This document shows, in pieces, positions 10,911 to 21,900 of a DNA stretch of 49,905 nucleotides (its first letter is position 1; each line of letters opens with the position of its first letter). This DNA is from Zygnema cylindricum (taxonomy: Eukaryota; Streptophyta; Zygnematophyceae; Zygnematales; Zygnemataceae): assembly GCA_037447655.1 (NCBI GenBank), contig JBBHKE010003517.1, positions 1 through 49,905 of the forward strand, read 5' to 3'. The notes below the pieces were generated by a model, which saw only the letters and a list, made by a program, of their open reading frames with translations, had not been told where the DNA came from and did no database searches. The position numbers and the translations under genes were made by a program.

Positions 10911-11565
10911 TGTTGGGATATTGTCGTTTTCGCGACATTTCGCGAAGCGTCATTCCAACTTGAATTTGTTTGACGCGAATTATCGCGTCATCATACAAAA
11001 ATAACGTCGTTTCGCGACGGTACTTTTGATGTCCGCGAACGAAACATACTATTTCGTTTCGCTTCACTTGTTTGTTTCGTACGCAGTTGTTTCAATTTGC
11101 GTGCAGGTGTGTTCGTGAAGCGACACTTGTTTAATTCAACGTTTGGAGTTTGACGTTTCGAAGGAACAAGCGTTTGCGCCTTCCTTCGTGGAACTTTCAT
11201 TGAAGAGTGCACAGTCAGCTAGGGACAGACTTCGTCGCTACTCTAAGTTCTGCTTGTCTTATCTTGTTGTCTCTTAGTGCAGAGTAGCGAGTATATATAG
11301 GCAGCAGTGTACATGTGCACAGTATTCGATTCTTGAATCTCATATGATTGAATCATAGAGGATTAATCTTGGAGTAAGAGATTATTTAAAGAGGATAGAG
11401 AAAAGAGAGAAGAGAGAAGAGAGATGATGTAAAGAGGCTTCGGCCAAGAACACTTATAATTCTTTTTGGCTGAATATTCCTCTTGTCTTTTATGAGCTTC
11501 CGTTGTGTAATGATTTATGTTTTGTGAATTATTTAGAGTGAATGTCTTTTGCTCAAGATCCTACA
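10911..11565 (+). mobile_element. Solo LTR of an LTR retrotransposon
   Basis: The element begins TGTTGGGATATTG and ends ATCCTACA. CCTCT lies directly on both sides (10906-10910 and 11566-11570) as a 5-bp target-site duplication. The duplicated copy at 24752-24756 has a single CCTCT and no insertion, so it is the empty site. A TATA-like motif (TATATATAGG, about 11290) sits in the second half, as expected of a promoter in U3. The sequence is unrelated to the LTRs of the copia element at 33730-40175. TGTTGG...CA ends are typical of copia-group LTRs; the group assignment is inference. Confidence 0.88.
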
Positions 11566-11702
11566 CCTCTTAGCTCCTTTCTCTCCTCAGACGAGACTGG
11601 TGCTCCTCCGGCATCAACTCCCCCTTTGTAAGCTAGGACTCCGTCTATAAGAGTTATCACACTTAAGCCCCTATCTACCCAAAAATTCAAGTGAATCTGG
11701 TA

Positions 11703-14317
11703 CAATTATTTGGAGTGCTTACGAAGCACTTCGTCACCCGTGGTCCCCATTTGAATTGTGACCGTCCATATGGTTGAAATTTGCGTCTGGTACTTGTCCG
11801 ATACAATTGATTTCCTGGATGTTCGGTTCGCTTTCCGTCCGTCCGATTTGCGGACAACACTAGTTCGATGTGGGACATGTATTCAGAGTCATTCCGCAAT
11901 AGCTGCGATATCTTCAAATACTGACGTGTGTCTATGTGACCGTACCATACACTCTAAAGTCACTGTTTCAATGTCACACAAATTTAGGTAAGTATTACAA
12001 CAAAGCAGACTCAAAAATATTCTAAGTTATAAACCTCCCCTCACAGCTCTATCTACTGAGGATAAAGCTTTAAAACCAACAATAGCGAGGACTCACTCGT
12101 CCAAATTTTTTCCCTCTCTTGTTGCGCATGCGAGGGTCGTTTTTCATTCGATGTTTAGGCGGTACTTGAACTAAAATCTTCCCCTCGAGGTGATTTTGGG
12201 TAAAATTCTTTTTTGGGCTAGATTCTTTTGCCCCGGGGTCGAAAAGGGAAAAACGCCAAAATGCATTCACATGACAACAAACACGTCGTACTTCCAAAGT
12301 ATGAATTGACATTCACTCTACTTTGGTAAAAAGGATTTTCTCATACGGCTAAAGTTTTTGTCAATGTTCCTTGAATTTTAGGGCAAAGAGACAAAGAAAA
12401 GTAGATACTTTAATATATGGGGACGTACCCTTACTCTCACCATTTTGCAAGATACTTATCTGAATCTTGCAATTATTTGCAATAATATTCTTTTTTGGGA
12501 CGTTAAATCTGACTGTGGGTTGTTCATGGATTTTTTATTTACGTTAATTGTTTGTACGGTAACTATGATTATTTCTCACAATAACGAAATCATTTTAGTC
12601 CTTTCGTCGACCAGAGTGGATACATGTCGCATAACCGTGTCAGTTTAATTTCCATTTGTCAGTAATTGTTATCGTCAATAACGCTTATTCGATCGCGGCT
12701 CAGTTGGCATCAAATCATGAACTAGAGTCAAGAATAATATTTAAGATAGTTGAATGTCGTTTGCCACATCTCCTTACACCAAACTATTATTGGGGTGTAT
12801 AAATTCCCGTTGACAATAATATAGGGTTTCCCTTAGTAACGACTGTTGAGTACAAACCCATGTTTATGACTTTAAGTTGAGGGTTTGTCAACATTTCATG
12901 GATATTGTTATTAAGACTTAATAAAAGGGTGGATATTCATAAATGTTCTAGTTAGAGTGTGCTATTTTTGCGCATTTCTTTTTTGTGACGACACGAAGTA
13001 GTAATATGTAAACAAGCCATAATGTCTCGCGCACTTCGTAGGGTTAACGGTGCCATACCAAGAACATATATTGCATTGCTAATATTATTTCAAAAATTCG
13101 TTGTAAAACATTTTTTTATACACGTTGCTCCTTTATATCCTAATTGTTAAAATTGTTAATCTGATTTAAATATTTCTTTCTTCATTCGCCCAATGGTACA
13201 TTATCGTAGTCAAACATTGTTCCTATGTTTATTTGTTTGGTCTCTTTGAAAAAACTAAGGGTATGATGTTATGGTGGTATATGCAGTATAACAATCACCC
13301 TATTAAACAAAACAACCAGTTTGCGGTTTATGTTTAGAGTTAGTTGTAGCGTGTGATTTTTATGTTTTATAAATTCCATGTTTTTTCCTATTATAATTGT
13401 TTTAAGTTTTTATAGGGTATGGTTATAAATGGTTGAAGAATAACGACGAAGTTAATGGTTGAATAATAATCCACAAAGATATTACTTATAAATTTTGAGT
13501 TGCACATGGGTGGTTACATAGTTAAACCGGAAAATAAATGTCACGTTAAAGATCCATAAATGGTTTGTATTGAGACGATAATTTCAGAACGACGGGTTTT
13601 TGGGATATCAGTTGTTATAATGACGTATGACTAACACATGGTACATTTAGTTGGGAAAAGGATAACAAAGCACCACAACAACCCATTTGCGGGTTAAACT
13701 GTTTAGAAATCAACCAACACACCCAATCAACCAATCGCCTATTTTGACGAATGTTAGGTTAAGTTTTGTTTCGATATGTAAGACAACAATCATTGCAAAC
13801 TTTTAACCCTATGTGTTTGGGCGTTACAACTATAAATATTACCCTATAAGCGTAAAAACCATACTTTTGGGCGATGTATTTATGACTTTGTCGACGTTTT
13901 AGGCACAAAGGTGTGTTTATACCGGCGTTTTCAATAACACACCTAGCTGTTCAAAGGGCATACCACATATGAGACACAAAGCACCACAACAACCCATTTG
14001 CGGGTTAAACTAGTGAGAAATCGACCAACACACCCAATCGACCAATCGCCCATTTTCAAGAATGTTAATAGTTAGGTGAGGTTTTGGCACAAGAATTACC
14101 ATAAAAAGGTATTTATCTTCTCAACACATCGTTACTCTTGCGCCGACCCTTGCAAATCCCAAATTAACCCACGATTGCACGTAACTCTTTTAATTTTTGA
14201 TATTGGGTTAACTTTCGTTCAAATTCACTGTCCTTTAATCTGCCTTTGGAAACCGGTTTAGTAGAGATGCCTGAGGCCTCTTTAAGTTCCGTCATGCTGC
14301 CATCAAACTTCTCTATT
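11703..14317. other. AT-rich spacer without a recognised gene
   Basis: No exon with convincing protein similarity is seen. Short open frames exist on both strands but are not supported by splice signals or known motifs. The stretch contains two copies of a ~100-bp direct repeat (separate entry). Confidence 0.55.
13670..14071 (+). repeat. ~100-bp direct repeats (CCCATTTGCGGGTTAAAC family)
   Basis: The segment AAGCACCACAACAACCCATT, TGCGGGTTAAAC, ACCAACACACCCAATC, ACCAATCGCC and GAATGTTA occurs at 13670-13760 and again at 13979-14071 with few differences. A weaker relative lies near 13287-13345 (AACAACCAGTTTGCGGTTTA). No terminal structure was recognised. Confidence 0.75.
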
Positions 14318-14857
14318 CTAAGTTTTTCTAAAAAGTGTATTGATTTTTATCAAATCCCACCCTGGGACTGTCATTAATTTTTCAATACATTGCACAATTT
14401 TTTGACATCGGGCCCACTTTAAGATCTCTCTGTCTGCCCATACCAAAAACGAAGATCCCTCCTTTGTGTATTTGGTTTTTCCTTTTCTATCAATTAACAA
14501 CTTTATTGGAGGATGACCATTCAATCCATGATGATACTCCTTGAATATACATTCCACATTGACATTAGGCCCGTTGCTTTGTATCGTGTATTTTTGCCAA
14601 TTGGTCCAATCTATAAGATATGCACCAAGGTCGACATAAGATGGGGTAAGAAATGGTGTGGAATTAAGAGGGGTAGGAGCACTTTAGGTAGAGTTTGAAG
14701 GTTGAGACAGAGAAGCTGTGGACGGAGTAGGGGAGGAGGGAATATGGGTAGAGGTAGAAGGTTGGGAAAGGGAAGGTGTGGAGACAATAGGGGAAGAGGG
14801 AGCATGGGTAGAGGTTGAAGGTTGGGAAAGGGAAGGTGTTGATTGGGTAGAAGACAT
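14318..14857 (-). pseudogene. Unrecognised ORF with Ser/Thr/Pro repeats and one in-frame stop
   Basis: Reading from an ATG at 14857 on the minus strand, the N-terminus is a low-complexity tandem repeat of about 20 residues (STPSLSQPSTSTHAPSS units) that mirrors a ~60-bp DNA tandem repeat. An in-frame TAA at 14684-14686 follows. The same frame then continues without interruption for another 122 codons. That part looks like globular protein: YVDLGAYLIDWTNWQKY, CIFKEYHHGLNGHPPIKLL, then TKEGSSFLVWADREILKWA, ending at 14318. I do not recognise the family. A transposon-encoded protein is possible given the surroundings. The single stop suggests a recently inactivated gene, or a terminal exon whose true start lies elsewhere. 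Confidence 0.4.
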
Positions 14858-15183
14858 GGGAAGAGAGTAAATAAACATTATTTGCAAATGAAGAGGAAAA
14901 AAAAAACAATTTTATTGAAATTAGTGTGTAATTACATTTCCAAAAGCTCACACTCACTCCATATCCAAGGTCATTTGCAAAGGTCACACAAGTTAATCTC
15001 CACGACATGAAACAGAACGCAACAATTATTTTTTATTATTATATCGCAACCACTAAGGTGGTACAAGTCACAATAAAACTTTTGGACCTAGTGTATTGAA
15101 TTTATAATACTCTATCCTATACCAACTAACTTAGGGGTCTCCCCAAATTTCCCCTCTATCCCGAATATTGACTAATTTAATAT

Positions 15184-15535
15184 TTCCCCACTTCACTACC
15201 CCCATGGCGCCGAGCCGGCGCCAGCGCCTACTCAGCGCCGGCGCCAGCACATGACAGAGGCCAAATTTCCCCCCTCCTCCCTCCTACTTTTTTCCCCTCA
15301 GTTCAACCTCTACTTCCCCACTTCACTACCCGTATGGCGCCGAGCCGGCGCCGGCACCTACTCGCCATTGGCACTTGCCAGAAGCCAAGTTTCCCCCACC
15401 TCACTCCTAATTTGTTCCCCTCCCTCCAGCTCAACTTCCCCAATTCACTAGACGTATGGCGCCGAGGCGGCGCCGTCGCCGGCTCGGCGCCAGCACGTTA
15501 CTAAGGGAAAATTTCCCCCTCCTCACTCCTATTTT
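15184..15535 (+). repeat. Three ~125-bp tandem repeats with GC-rich palindromic cores
   Basis: Units start at 15184, 15314 and 15436. Each begins TTCCCCA(C/A)TTCACTA and has a core ATGGCGCCGAG(C/G)CGGCGCC rich in GGCGCC palindromes. Each then passes into CT-rich sequence with an AATTTCCCCC- or AAGTTTCCCCC-like motif. The cores are a sharp GC island in AT-rich DNA and could form hairpins. Confidence 0.85.
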
Positions 15536-15536
15536 T

Positions 15537-15537
15537 T

Positions 15538-15614
<77 letters not shown>
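15537..15614 (+). repeat. (GT)n(GA)n compound microsatellite
   Basis: A GT-dinucleotide run of about nine units passes directly into a GA-dinucleotide run of about 29 units. Confidence 0.95.
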
Positions 15615-15618
<4 letters not shown>

Positions 15619-15822
15619 AGAGAATGAGGGAGAGACTGCGAGAACGACTTAAATTTCAACTCTGCATCAACATGAACTATGCTAATTTTAGTAGAATCTC
15701 TATCTCGCTCACTCTTTTTTTCTATCCCTCTCTCTCTATCCCCCTCTCGTTCCCCCCCTCGCTCTCTTTATATTCCTCCTTTTTTTGTCGTTTTTGATAT
15801 TGTACTCTTTATAATATCCCAG

Positions 15823-16539
15823 AATTATCCAATCTTCCGGAAACCAAACGAAGTCAGTTGCGCGAAAAAGGACATGTGACAGTTGTCATGTACGACGTTC
15901 AACTAGACTACGCCTACTGGTCAGCTGGTAGGAAACCCCTAAAAAAACTCTGCAAAACCCTTAAAAAACCTTGACACACCTTGAAAAGACCTTAGGAAGC
16001 CACTCCCTCTCCCTCTTCCCTTTCCCTCTCTCTCTTCCTCTCCCTCTCCCTCTTCCTTTCCCTCTCCCTCTTCCCTCCCCTCGCCCTCTCCCTCTCCCTG
16101 TCCCTGTCCCTCTTTCCTCTCCCCCTCCTTCTCCCTCTGCTTTTCCCTCTTCAGAATATGTACTCCTATCTCTTCAAAATATTTACTCCTCTCTCACTTC
16201 GAAATATTCCTCTCCCTCTTCTGAATATTTACTCCTCTCCCTCTCCCTCTTCAAAATATTTACTCCTCTCCCTCTCCCGCGTCAACATATTTACTCTCTC
16301 CCTCTCTCCCTTCAAAATACTTACTCTCCCTCTCCCTCTTCAAAATATTTACTCCTCTCCCTCTCTCTCTTCAAAAACATTTACTCCTCTCCCTCTCCCT
16401 CTTCAAATACTTATTCCTCTCCCTCTCCCTCTTCAGAATATTTACTTTGTTTCAAGTTTTGGACTTTTCCTTCCAGACGAAGTTTTGCGCGAAATTCTTC
16501 CTCCGGAAATCGAGGTTCCCACTTCTTTCGAAACTATCG
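15823..16539 (+). CDS. TRM5: TRM5-type tRNA (guanine37-N1)-methyltransferase, two internal exons
   Basis: Exon one (15823-15927) follows ATATCCCAG and ends at GCTG|GTAGG. Exon two (16477-16539) follows TTTTCCTTCCAG and ends at ATCG|GTAAAA. The phases fit exactly: a split GCT-G/AC codon rebuilds Ala-Asp across the intron. The translation contains LDYAYWSA, DEVLREILPPE and IEVPTSFETIG. This is the stretch directly before the HIAHLNLR-type motif in Trm5/TRMT5, which methylates G37 next to the anticodon using S-adenosylmethionine. The catalytic Rossmann domain is not encoded here. No next exon starting with the HIAHLN motif, and no N-terminal exon, was found in the window. The gene may therefore be a fragment, may have very long introns, or may have been split by the segmental duplication. 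The intron holds a minisatellite. Confidence 0.75.
16010..16445 (+). repeat. CT-rich tract and ~31-bp minisatellite in the TRM5-like intron
   Basis: CCCTCT-type repeats (16010-16150) pass into about nine imperfect units of CTCCCTCTCCCTCTTC followed by AAAATATTTACTCCT. The array ends about 30 bases before the splice acceptor. Open frames across it are an artefact of the repeat. Confidence 0.9.
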
Positions 16540-16699
16540 GTAAAATAATAAAATAAAAAATAATTAAACATTCAATGAGGTAAACTAAATCAAAATGGAA
16601 ATAAAGAAAAGAGAGAAATTTAAAAAACCTCGGAACGTTAAAAGTCACTCTTTGTTTTTTATTCTATATATTTAACACCAATACTAAGTTTTAATTTAT

Positions 16700-17013
16700 G
16701 AATAGCTTTACAGAAGAGGGAGGGAAGGAGAGGAAGAGATATAGAGGTAAAAGGTGAGGTAAAGGGTTTGTAGGAAATAAAGAGGGTGGGTAGGAAAATG
16801 GAGAAAAGAGGGGGAGAGAAGGAGAGAACAGAGGGAGGGAATAAGAGAACGAGAGAGAAATAGAGAGAGCAAGAGAGGAAAATAGTGAAATAGGGTGTTT
16901 AATGTGTAGTGATGTAAAAGAAAAGAAGGGGAGATGGAGAGAGAGAGAGAGAGAGAGTAGGTGTCAATGTTCTCTCTATCTCTCTCCCACTCTCTCTCAC
17001 TCTCACTCTCTCA

Positions 17014-17068
<55 letters not shown>

Positions 17069-17080
17069 GCTCGGGAGCGC
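16700..17080. repeat. Purine-rich stretch followed by (CT)n
   Basis: An A/G-rich strand from 16705 to about 16955 (GAGGGAGGG, GAGAGA motifs) switches at about 16970 to an almost pure C/T tract running to 17067. The two halves can pair imperfectly with each other. No gene is supported here. Confidence 0.85.
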
Positions 17081-17693
17081 GGTGTGTAGAGAGAGTGTCT
17101 CAAAAGAGGAAGCAAAGGGCGGGTAAAGTAAAGGGGGTTGCAGGTGTGAAGGAAAGAGTAGAATGAACAAACGGTTTTTAAGGTGATATACGACAATCAT
17201 ATACGACAGATTGGAGAACTTAGAATGAAAGAACGTTTATGTTTCGTTAGAGCTGTTTGAAGTACGGTCGAAAAATAAACCAAAGGTCCAAAACAGAACG
17301 GGGCACGTAAATGTTTCGTGTTTTGTCGTCCGTCACTTTTACAGACGGGCGGTTACGAAAAAGGCCGCGCGGCACGTCGCAAAACGAAATGAAAGCGGGG
17401 CGACGTGGACTCCTGCACCGCCTCCTCTCACCGCTCTCACCAGCCCTCTGGGGCCGAAAAGCCGAAAATTGCAAGGCCGAAAATCGCAAGGTTCAGTCCA
17501 GTCTTCGCGCTATTGGAGCGCATCTAAAATGCGCATCTCTGAGAGCCGCCAAACGTGGTCAGCAGATTTCACGCGAAACCCGCTACGTTAGCACCCACAA
17601 AAAAGCGCTTCTAGAGACGCTTTCAAGGTCATCCTGCCCTCGACATCTCCCATCAAACCACCTCCCTCTCTCTCACACACACTTTGAGCCACA

Positions 17694-18908
17694 ATGGCCG
17701 CTTATGTCGCTCTCCTCGCTGTCATGGCTCTTGCATTTGCCAACAGCGCCGAGGCAGCAATTAAAATCGGTGGCGCCACGTCAGTGGAGAAGGTTCGTAC
17801 ACTTGACAACATTATCAACTGTTTTCCCTCTCTCTCCTTCACATTGTATCGTTGTGTGTTCTTCTGCTAAGCTTAATCGAATGTCCAAACCCTTATTTCA
17901 CAATTTTTATCTACTGATTTCTTCTCTCTCCTCCTCTCTCTGTCTCTCTCCCTCTCCTTCTCTCTCTCTCCTCTCTTTCTCTCTCTGTCTCTCTTTCTCC
18001 TTCGCGTCTTTGCAGTATGTCGGGCAGCTCTGCCTGAGCAACAATACTCTGTACGGAACATACGCCTCTGTGGGATCCCCCGCCGGTATCACTGCATTCA
18101 TCGGCAATACCTACCAGGTGGCGTTCTCTGACGTGGCAATGTCAGCCTCCCAGAACGTCCAGGCCGGAGGAACCGCCAAGCTCAGCGTTCCCTTCACTGT
18201 CGCCACGTACTCTTTCTTCACCAAGAAGGCTTCCGGAATCCGTTTGACCACCGACCAAGTCGCCAAAATCTACACCTCCAGCGTCTTTTGGTCCTCGATT
18301 AAGGCCGGTCTCTCTGGAAGCGTCATTCCGTGGCTCGAGCCGACGGCTCCGGAACCACCGAAGTGGTCTGCCGATGGCTCGCGAAGTCCTCTTTCTGGCC
18401 TGCCTCTGTCAAAAGCCCCGCCTGCGGCTCTGCTTCCTGGAGTGGGAAAAGTGGTATTTCTAGGTCGGTTGTATACAGGACAGGATCGAGTGGAATTGGA
18501 GCGTACCTCGCCGCAACCCCCAACGCTCTCGGCTACGTGCAAACTGGAATCGGAGCCATCACCTACAAACTTTTCCCCGCGGCTATCAGGAACTTGGCTG
18601 GAAAGTTCGTGGTTGCTGCCGGAACCACCGACCGTGGAGATATTTACGCCGCCCTTCCCCGAACTGTGAGGGCTTTGAACTTGCCATGGAACGACGTTGA
18701 CCTTATCGATGTCTCCGGACCGTCGACTTACCCCATTTGCGCCCTTGTCTTCGAATTCGCCAAACTGAAGGGCGGGGCAACAGTCAAGAAATTCGTCCTT
18801 TACACCATGTCTTCCAGCGCGCAGGGATTGGCCGCCACATTCCAGTTCGATCCTCTTCCGAGCCAGTTTATTGCAGCTGGTATCTTTTGGGCCAACAAGA
18901 TTTCATAG
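17694..18908 (+). pseudogene. pstS: PstS-like phosphate-binding protein gene with a 1-nt frameshift
   Basis: The structure is as in the first copy: exon 17694-17792 (33 codons, signal peptide ending NSAEA), a 223-nt phase-0 intron, and exon 18016-18908. At about 18328-18329 the sequence has CATTCCGTGG where the intact copy has CATTCCCGTGG. This single missing C shifts the frame exactly before the ARADGSGTT phosphate-binding loop. Downstream of it the correct frame stays open to TTTCATAG at the same stop as copy 1, with no other lesion. In the shifted frame, translation would run to 18669 as unrelated sequence. Either it is a very young pseudogene or the base is a sequencing or assembly error in a C run. 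The intact downstream frame favours one of these over an old pseudogene. Confidence 0.8.
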
Positions 18909-21900
18909 CGAGTGAGAGTGGGCGAGTGTGAGAAAAGGAAAAAGATGGGAAAATTGCGATAGGAAGGTATTCATTTTGTCCCAGGAGGTTGTGAAGTAGC
19001 TTTTATGAGGCAGATTAGAGTTTCTATTGGGTAGCCGGGAGGTAATGGGTACATTGGACCTAAAAGGAAATTTTGGATTTGCTTGCTTTTTCTATGATCG
19101 AGAAATTTCCCATTTTTTGTAAAAAATTTCATGATTTGCACATTGTTTACCAACTGTTTTTTGCGTTTTTCTTCCTGCATGAATTGTTCCTGGATGTGGT
19201 TGGAAACCTGGGTTTTGTCGGGTTAATCTATATTGATTCAGTATTGCAAATGGTATCTTGATGTATTTTTTGGAAAATTTGAGCGGGGATAGAAAAACGT
19301 TCAAAAGGAGAAATATTAGGAGTTTTGTGTATTCTATAGGGGCTGTCAACTGAGACAAACCGAGGATTATTTATCTCGTCTAAAAGGGATCTGGAAGGTG
19401 AAGAAACTATGATAGAATCGAAGGAGTTGCACAAATCGTCATATGAAGGAAAAGAATAGGGACCAACATTTTCGTTTTTGGATACAATGCAAAAGCGTTT
19501 AGAATCGATGTTATAGAAATAGTCTGGAGGGAGTCTGGTTTTTTCCAAGTGTATTGGTTATTGAGGAGTATGTATAAGAACGGTTCAGATGTCCATGGTT
19601 AGAAGGTTTAATCTGGTGCAATTTTCGGTATGCGTATTGTGTATTGGAATGTTCAGAGTGTTGAATAATTAATGTAAGATTATTTTTTCTAAATTTGTGA
19701 CTGCAGAGATGAAGTGATGCATGGCTAACCAGGCCACGGACAACTGGCAAAAATTTATTCTACCATATGGATTGGCTTAAAGAAAATCTGACCGGATTCC
19801 TCGTCAGTGTTTTGAAGGTTGGCAGAACGTTCGGGCAACAAAACACATCCATGTAATTACTCTGAAAGTGTGTCTTCGCTGATACGGTTGTTACCTATTT
19901 GCTTCTTTATTGATTGATATATTAATTCATTCGTTAATTGGTTGATTGTTGGTTTAAAGGTTGGATGGATCAGTCAATCGATCGATTTACTGTGACTGTG
20001 ACAGATTCATTAATTGTTGCGACAAGACATCGACGGGTTCAGACCGATGTAGAGAAAAAACAGGAAAGTAAACAAAAGGAACTGGTTGGAGGAGAGGAAA
20101 AGCAAGAAGCGGAGAGAAATAGTATGAGTTGGAAATTAAGAAAAAAATGGAGGAACAGTGGAAAAGGAGGTGATTTGAGATGAATGGGTCATCTGTGAAT
20201 AGCAAGTTATTAACCTGGTACTTCTTCAGTCAGAAGCTGATAACAAGTGCCCAGAAATTCCATCGGTGGGGAGTGAACGACAAGATGAGTGGAGGGAGAG
20301 AAGGATGCAGACGAAAAAGTGAATAGGGAGGAAGAGTAAAAACTGTAAAAAGTTTGAGAGAATAGAAAAAAGATGCCGTTGTAATTGCAAATCCAGTGTT
20401 CATGGAGGGTTCGGCAGAATTAATTGATGAAAGAAAACCAATCGTTGAAATATGAACTAATGAAAGGGGAAATTGTTTGCAGAGCTGGCAAAGAATGCAG
20501 CTCAGCACACGGAGACAATTGGAGCACTTTCAAAGAGAGTGGAGATGTGGACAAATGCCCTCCCTCTTAAGGCTAAAAAACACGAATATCATTTTTTTTT
20601 TTAGTTATGTACTTGGCTGACCTTAATTATTTCTTTGATTACTGTACTTAGCTGAATCTGAATCCTCGTTAGCCAAATAACATTATTAGGTGCCAGTTGG
20701 TTTTGACCTTTGCACATAAACTCCTGTTAGTAAAACTAATTGTTTTGTTCTCAACGCAGTGGTTGAAAACTGTCCACATCGGTCAAATTGGAGTTGGTTG
20801 CATGAAAATACCCCCCACGCTGTATATTTCTTTAACTCTAATAGCGATCCATGGTGTAGCCTAGTATAAGGGGCACTGTACGAACTTTGGGGTATTGAAA
20901 GAAGGAAAATTGGCTCACATTTAGGGCATGCTTTCCATCCAAAACGTTCTTTTACGTTTAGTGATATGACGGTCGTGGTTTTTTGCATTTCGTCGTAGAT
21001 TACGAATGCGGTATTTGTTTTGTCAGTGTAGGCAATGGACGGAGGGGTTGGAAACTTTTAAATTGGGAGAAAGGGAGATCTGGGAGATAAATCCGCCCCT
21101 TCTTGTCCATCTCCAATTGCGCTTACAGTTCAAAGAAAAATGGAAAAAAAGGTAACACTTTGTTTTGAAATTTTTTAAAAGGTGGCATGTCATTGTTGCG
21201 GATTTGTTTTCAAATGGACGCGAAAAAAGGGAAGAGAGGGTAATTCGCAAATATCATTTTTTTGCGGTGGCTAGATACTCGCTTTTGTTGAATATCTATG
21301 GCATTCAAGGAAGTTAAATATCTTTTCTTGAGTGTGTTGACACAATTGAAGCTGCAGTTAAACTGTGAAGTCTATGATGTTTTTTTTCCTGGGAGGGGAT
21401 GGCGGTGAGGTAGCTCCTTCCAGTTGAAGCTTGATGCTGTTTATATTGGGTGCAACTCGTAGAAGCAATGTTGTGACTTTCAAATTGTACCTTTGTACAT
21501 TTTCGTTGTAGAAGTTAAAGTTCCTTTTTTCTTTTTCCTTTCTGCGTTTCGTAGGGAAACTGCAGGTTTTCAAGTTGTCGGTAGTCAGAGAACAGAAGAA
21601 GATCAATGCATAGCGTATTGTACCTTTAGGTTGACAAGTCATTTAGATTTAAATATCTACTATGAAAGAATAAGCCATGCCGTTTTCTTGTTTTCTAAAC
21701 ATAAATACGTTTCAACGAACAAGATATGAAGTTGTTTCTGTTTGTAGTAGTTAGGGGTTTGTGGAAATTACAACCTCGGAGGTTCAGTGAGATTCCTTAC
21801 ATGACAGGTCGCTATTGAAAGTTGTTTTCTGGCAATTCTTCGGTTAAAACTATTCATTGAACTAGAAACGTCTTTTTACTTAAAAAAAGGACACAAGGGA

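Larger units (their letters stand above)
3359..11702 (+). repeat. Segmental duplication, copy 1
   Basis: This block is repeated at 17510-24894 in the same orientation. The similarity starts upstream of the PstS-like gene at CTATTGG. It runs through the gene and nearly all of the ~6.7 kb behind it, and ends at GTGAATCTGGTA. The copies differ by scattered substitutions and small indels. Copy 1 has extra sequence in the PstS intron, a 38-bp tandem duplication at 6541-6616, and the solo LTR at 10911-11565. The 3' breakpoint falls inside a minus-strand coding-like sequence that continues only beside copy 2, so copy 2 keeps the more complete junction. Confidence 0.95.

Noticed and set aside
13000-14300. 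CRISPR-like array from the repeated CCCATTTGCGGGTT segments
   Set aside because: There are only two or three diverged ~100-bp copies at unequal spacing in eukaryotic DNA, with no spacer pattern.
15971-16556. 190- and 132-codon frames rich in Ser, Pro and Leu
   Set aside because: They are translations of the CT-rich minisatellite. The real coding part here is the short TRM5 exon in its own frame.
17500-17560. Next TRM5 exon (IGAHLKCASLR reads a little like the TIGHIAHLNL motif)
   Set aside because: The segment is the conserved promoter block of the PstS copy, and the copy-1 version has a stop in that frame. The order of residues does not fit Trm5.
17311-18669. 452-codon plus-strand frame covering the second PstS gene
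   Set aside because: It joins promoter sequence, both exons and the intron only because the intron happens to be open, and its last third is out of frame after the one-base deletion.
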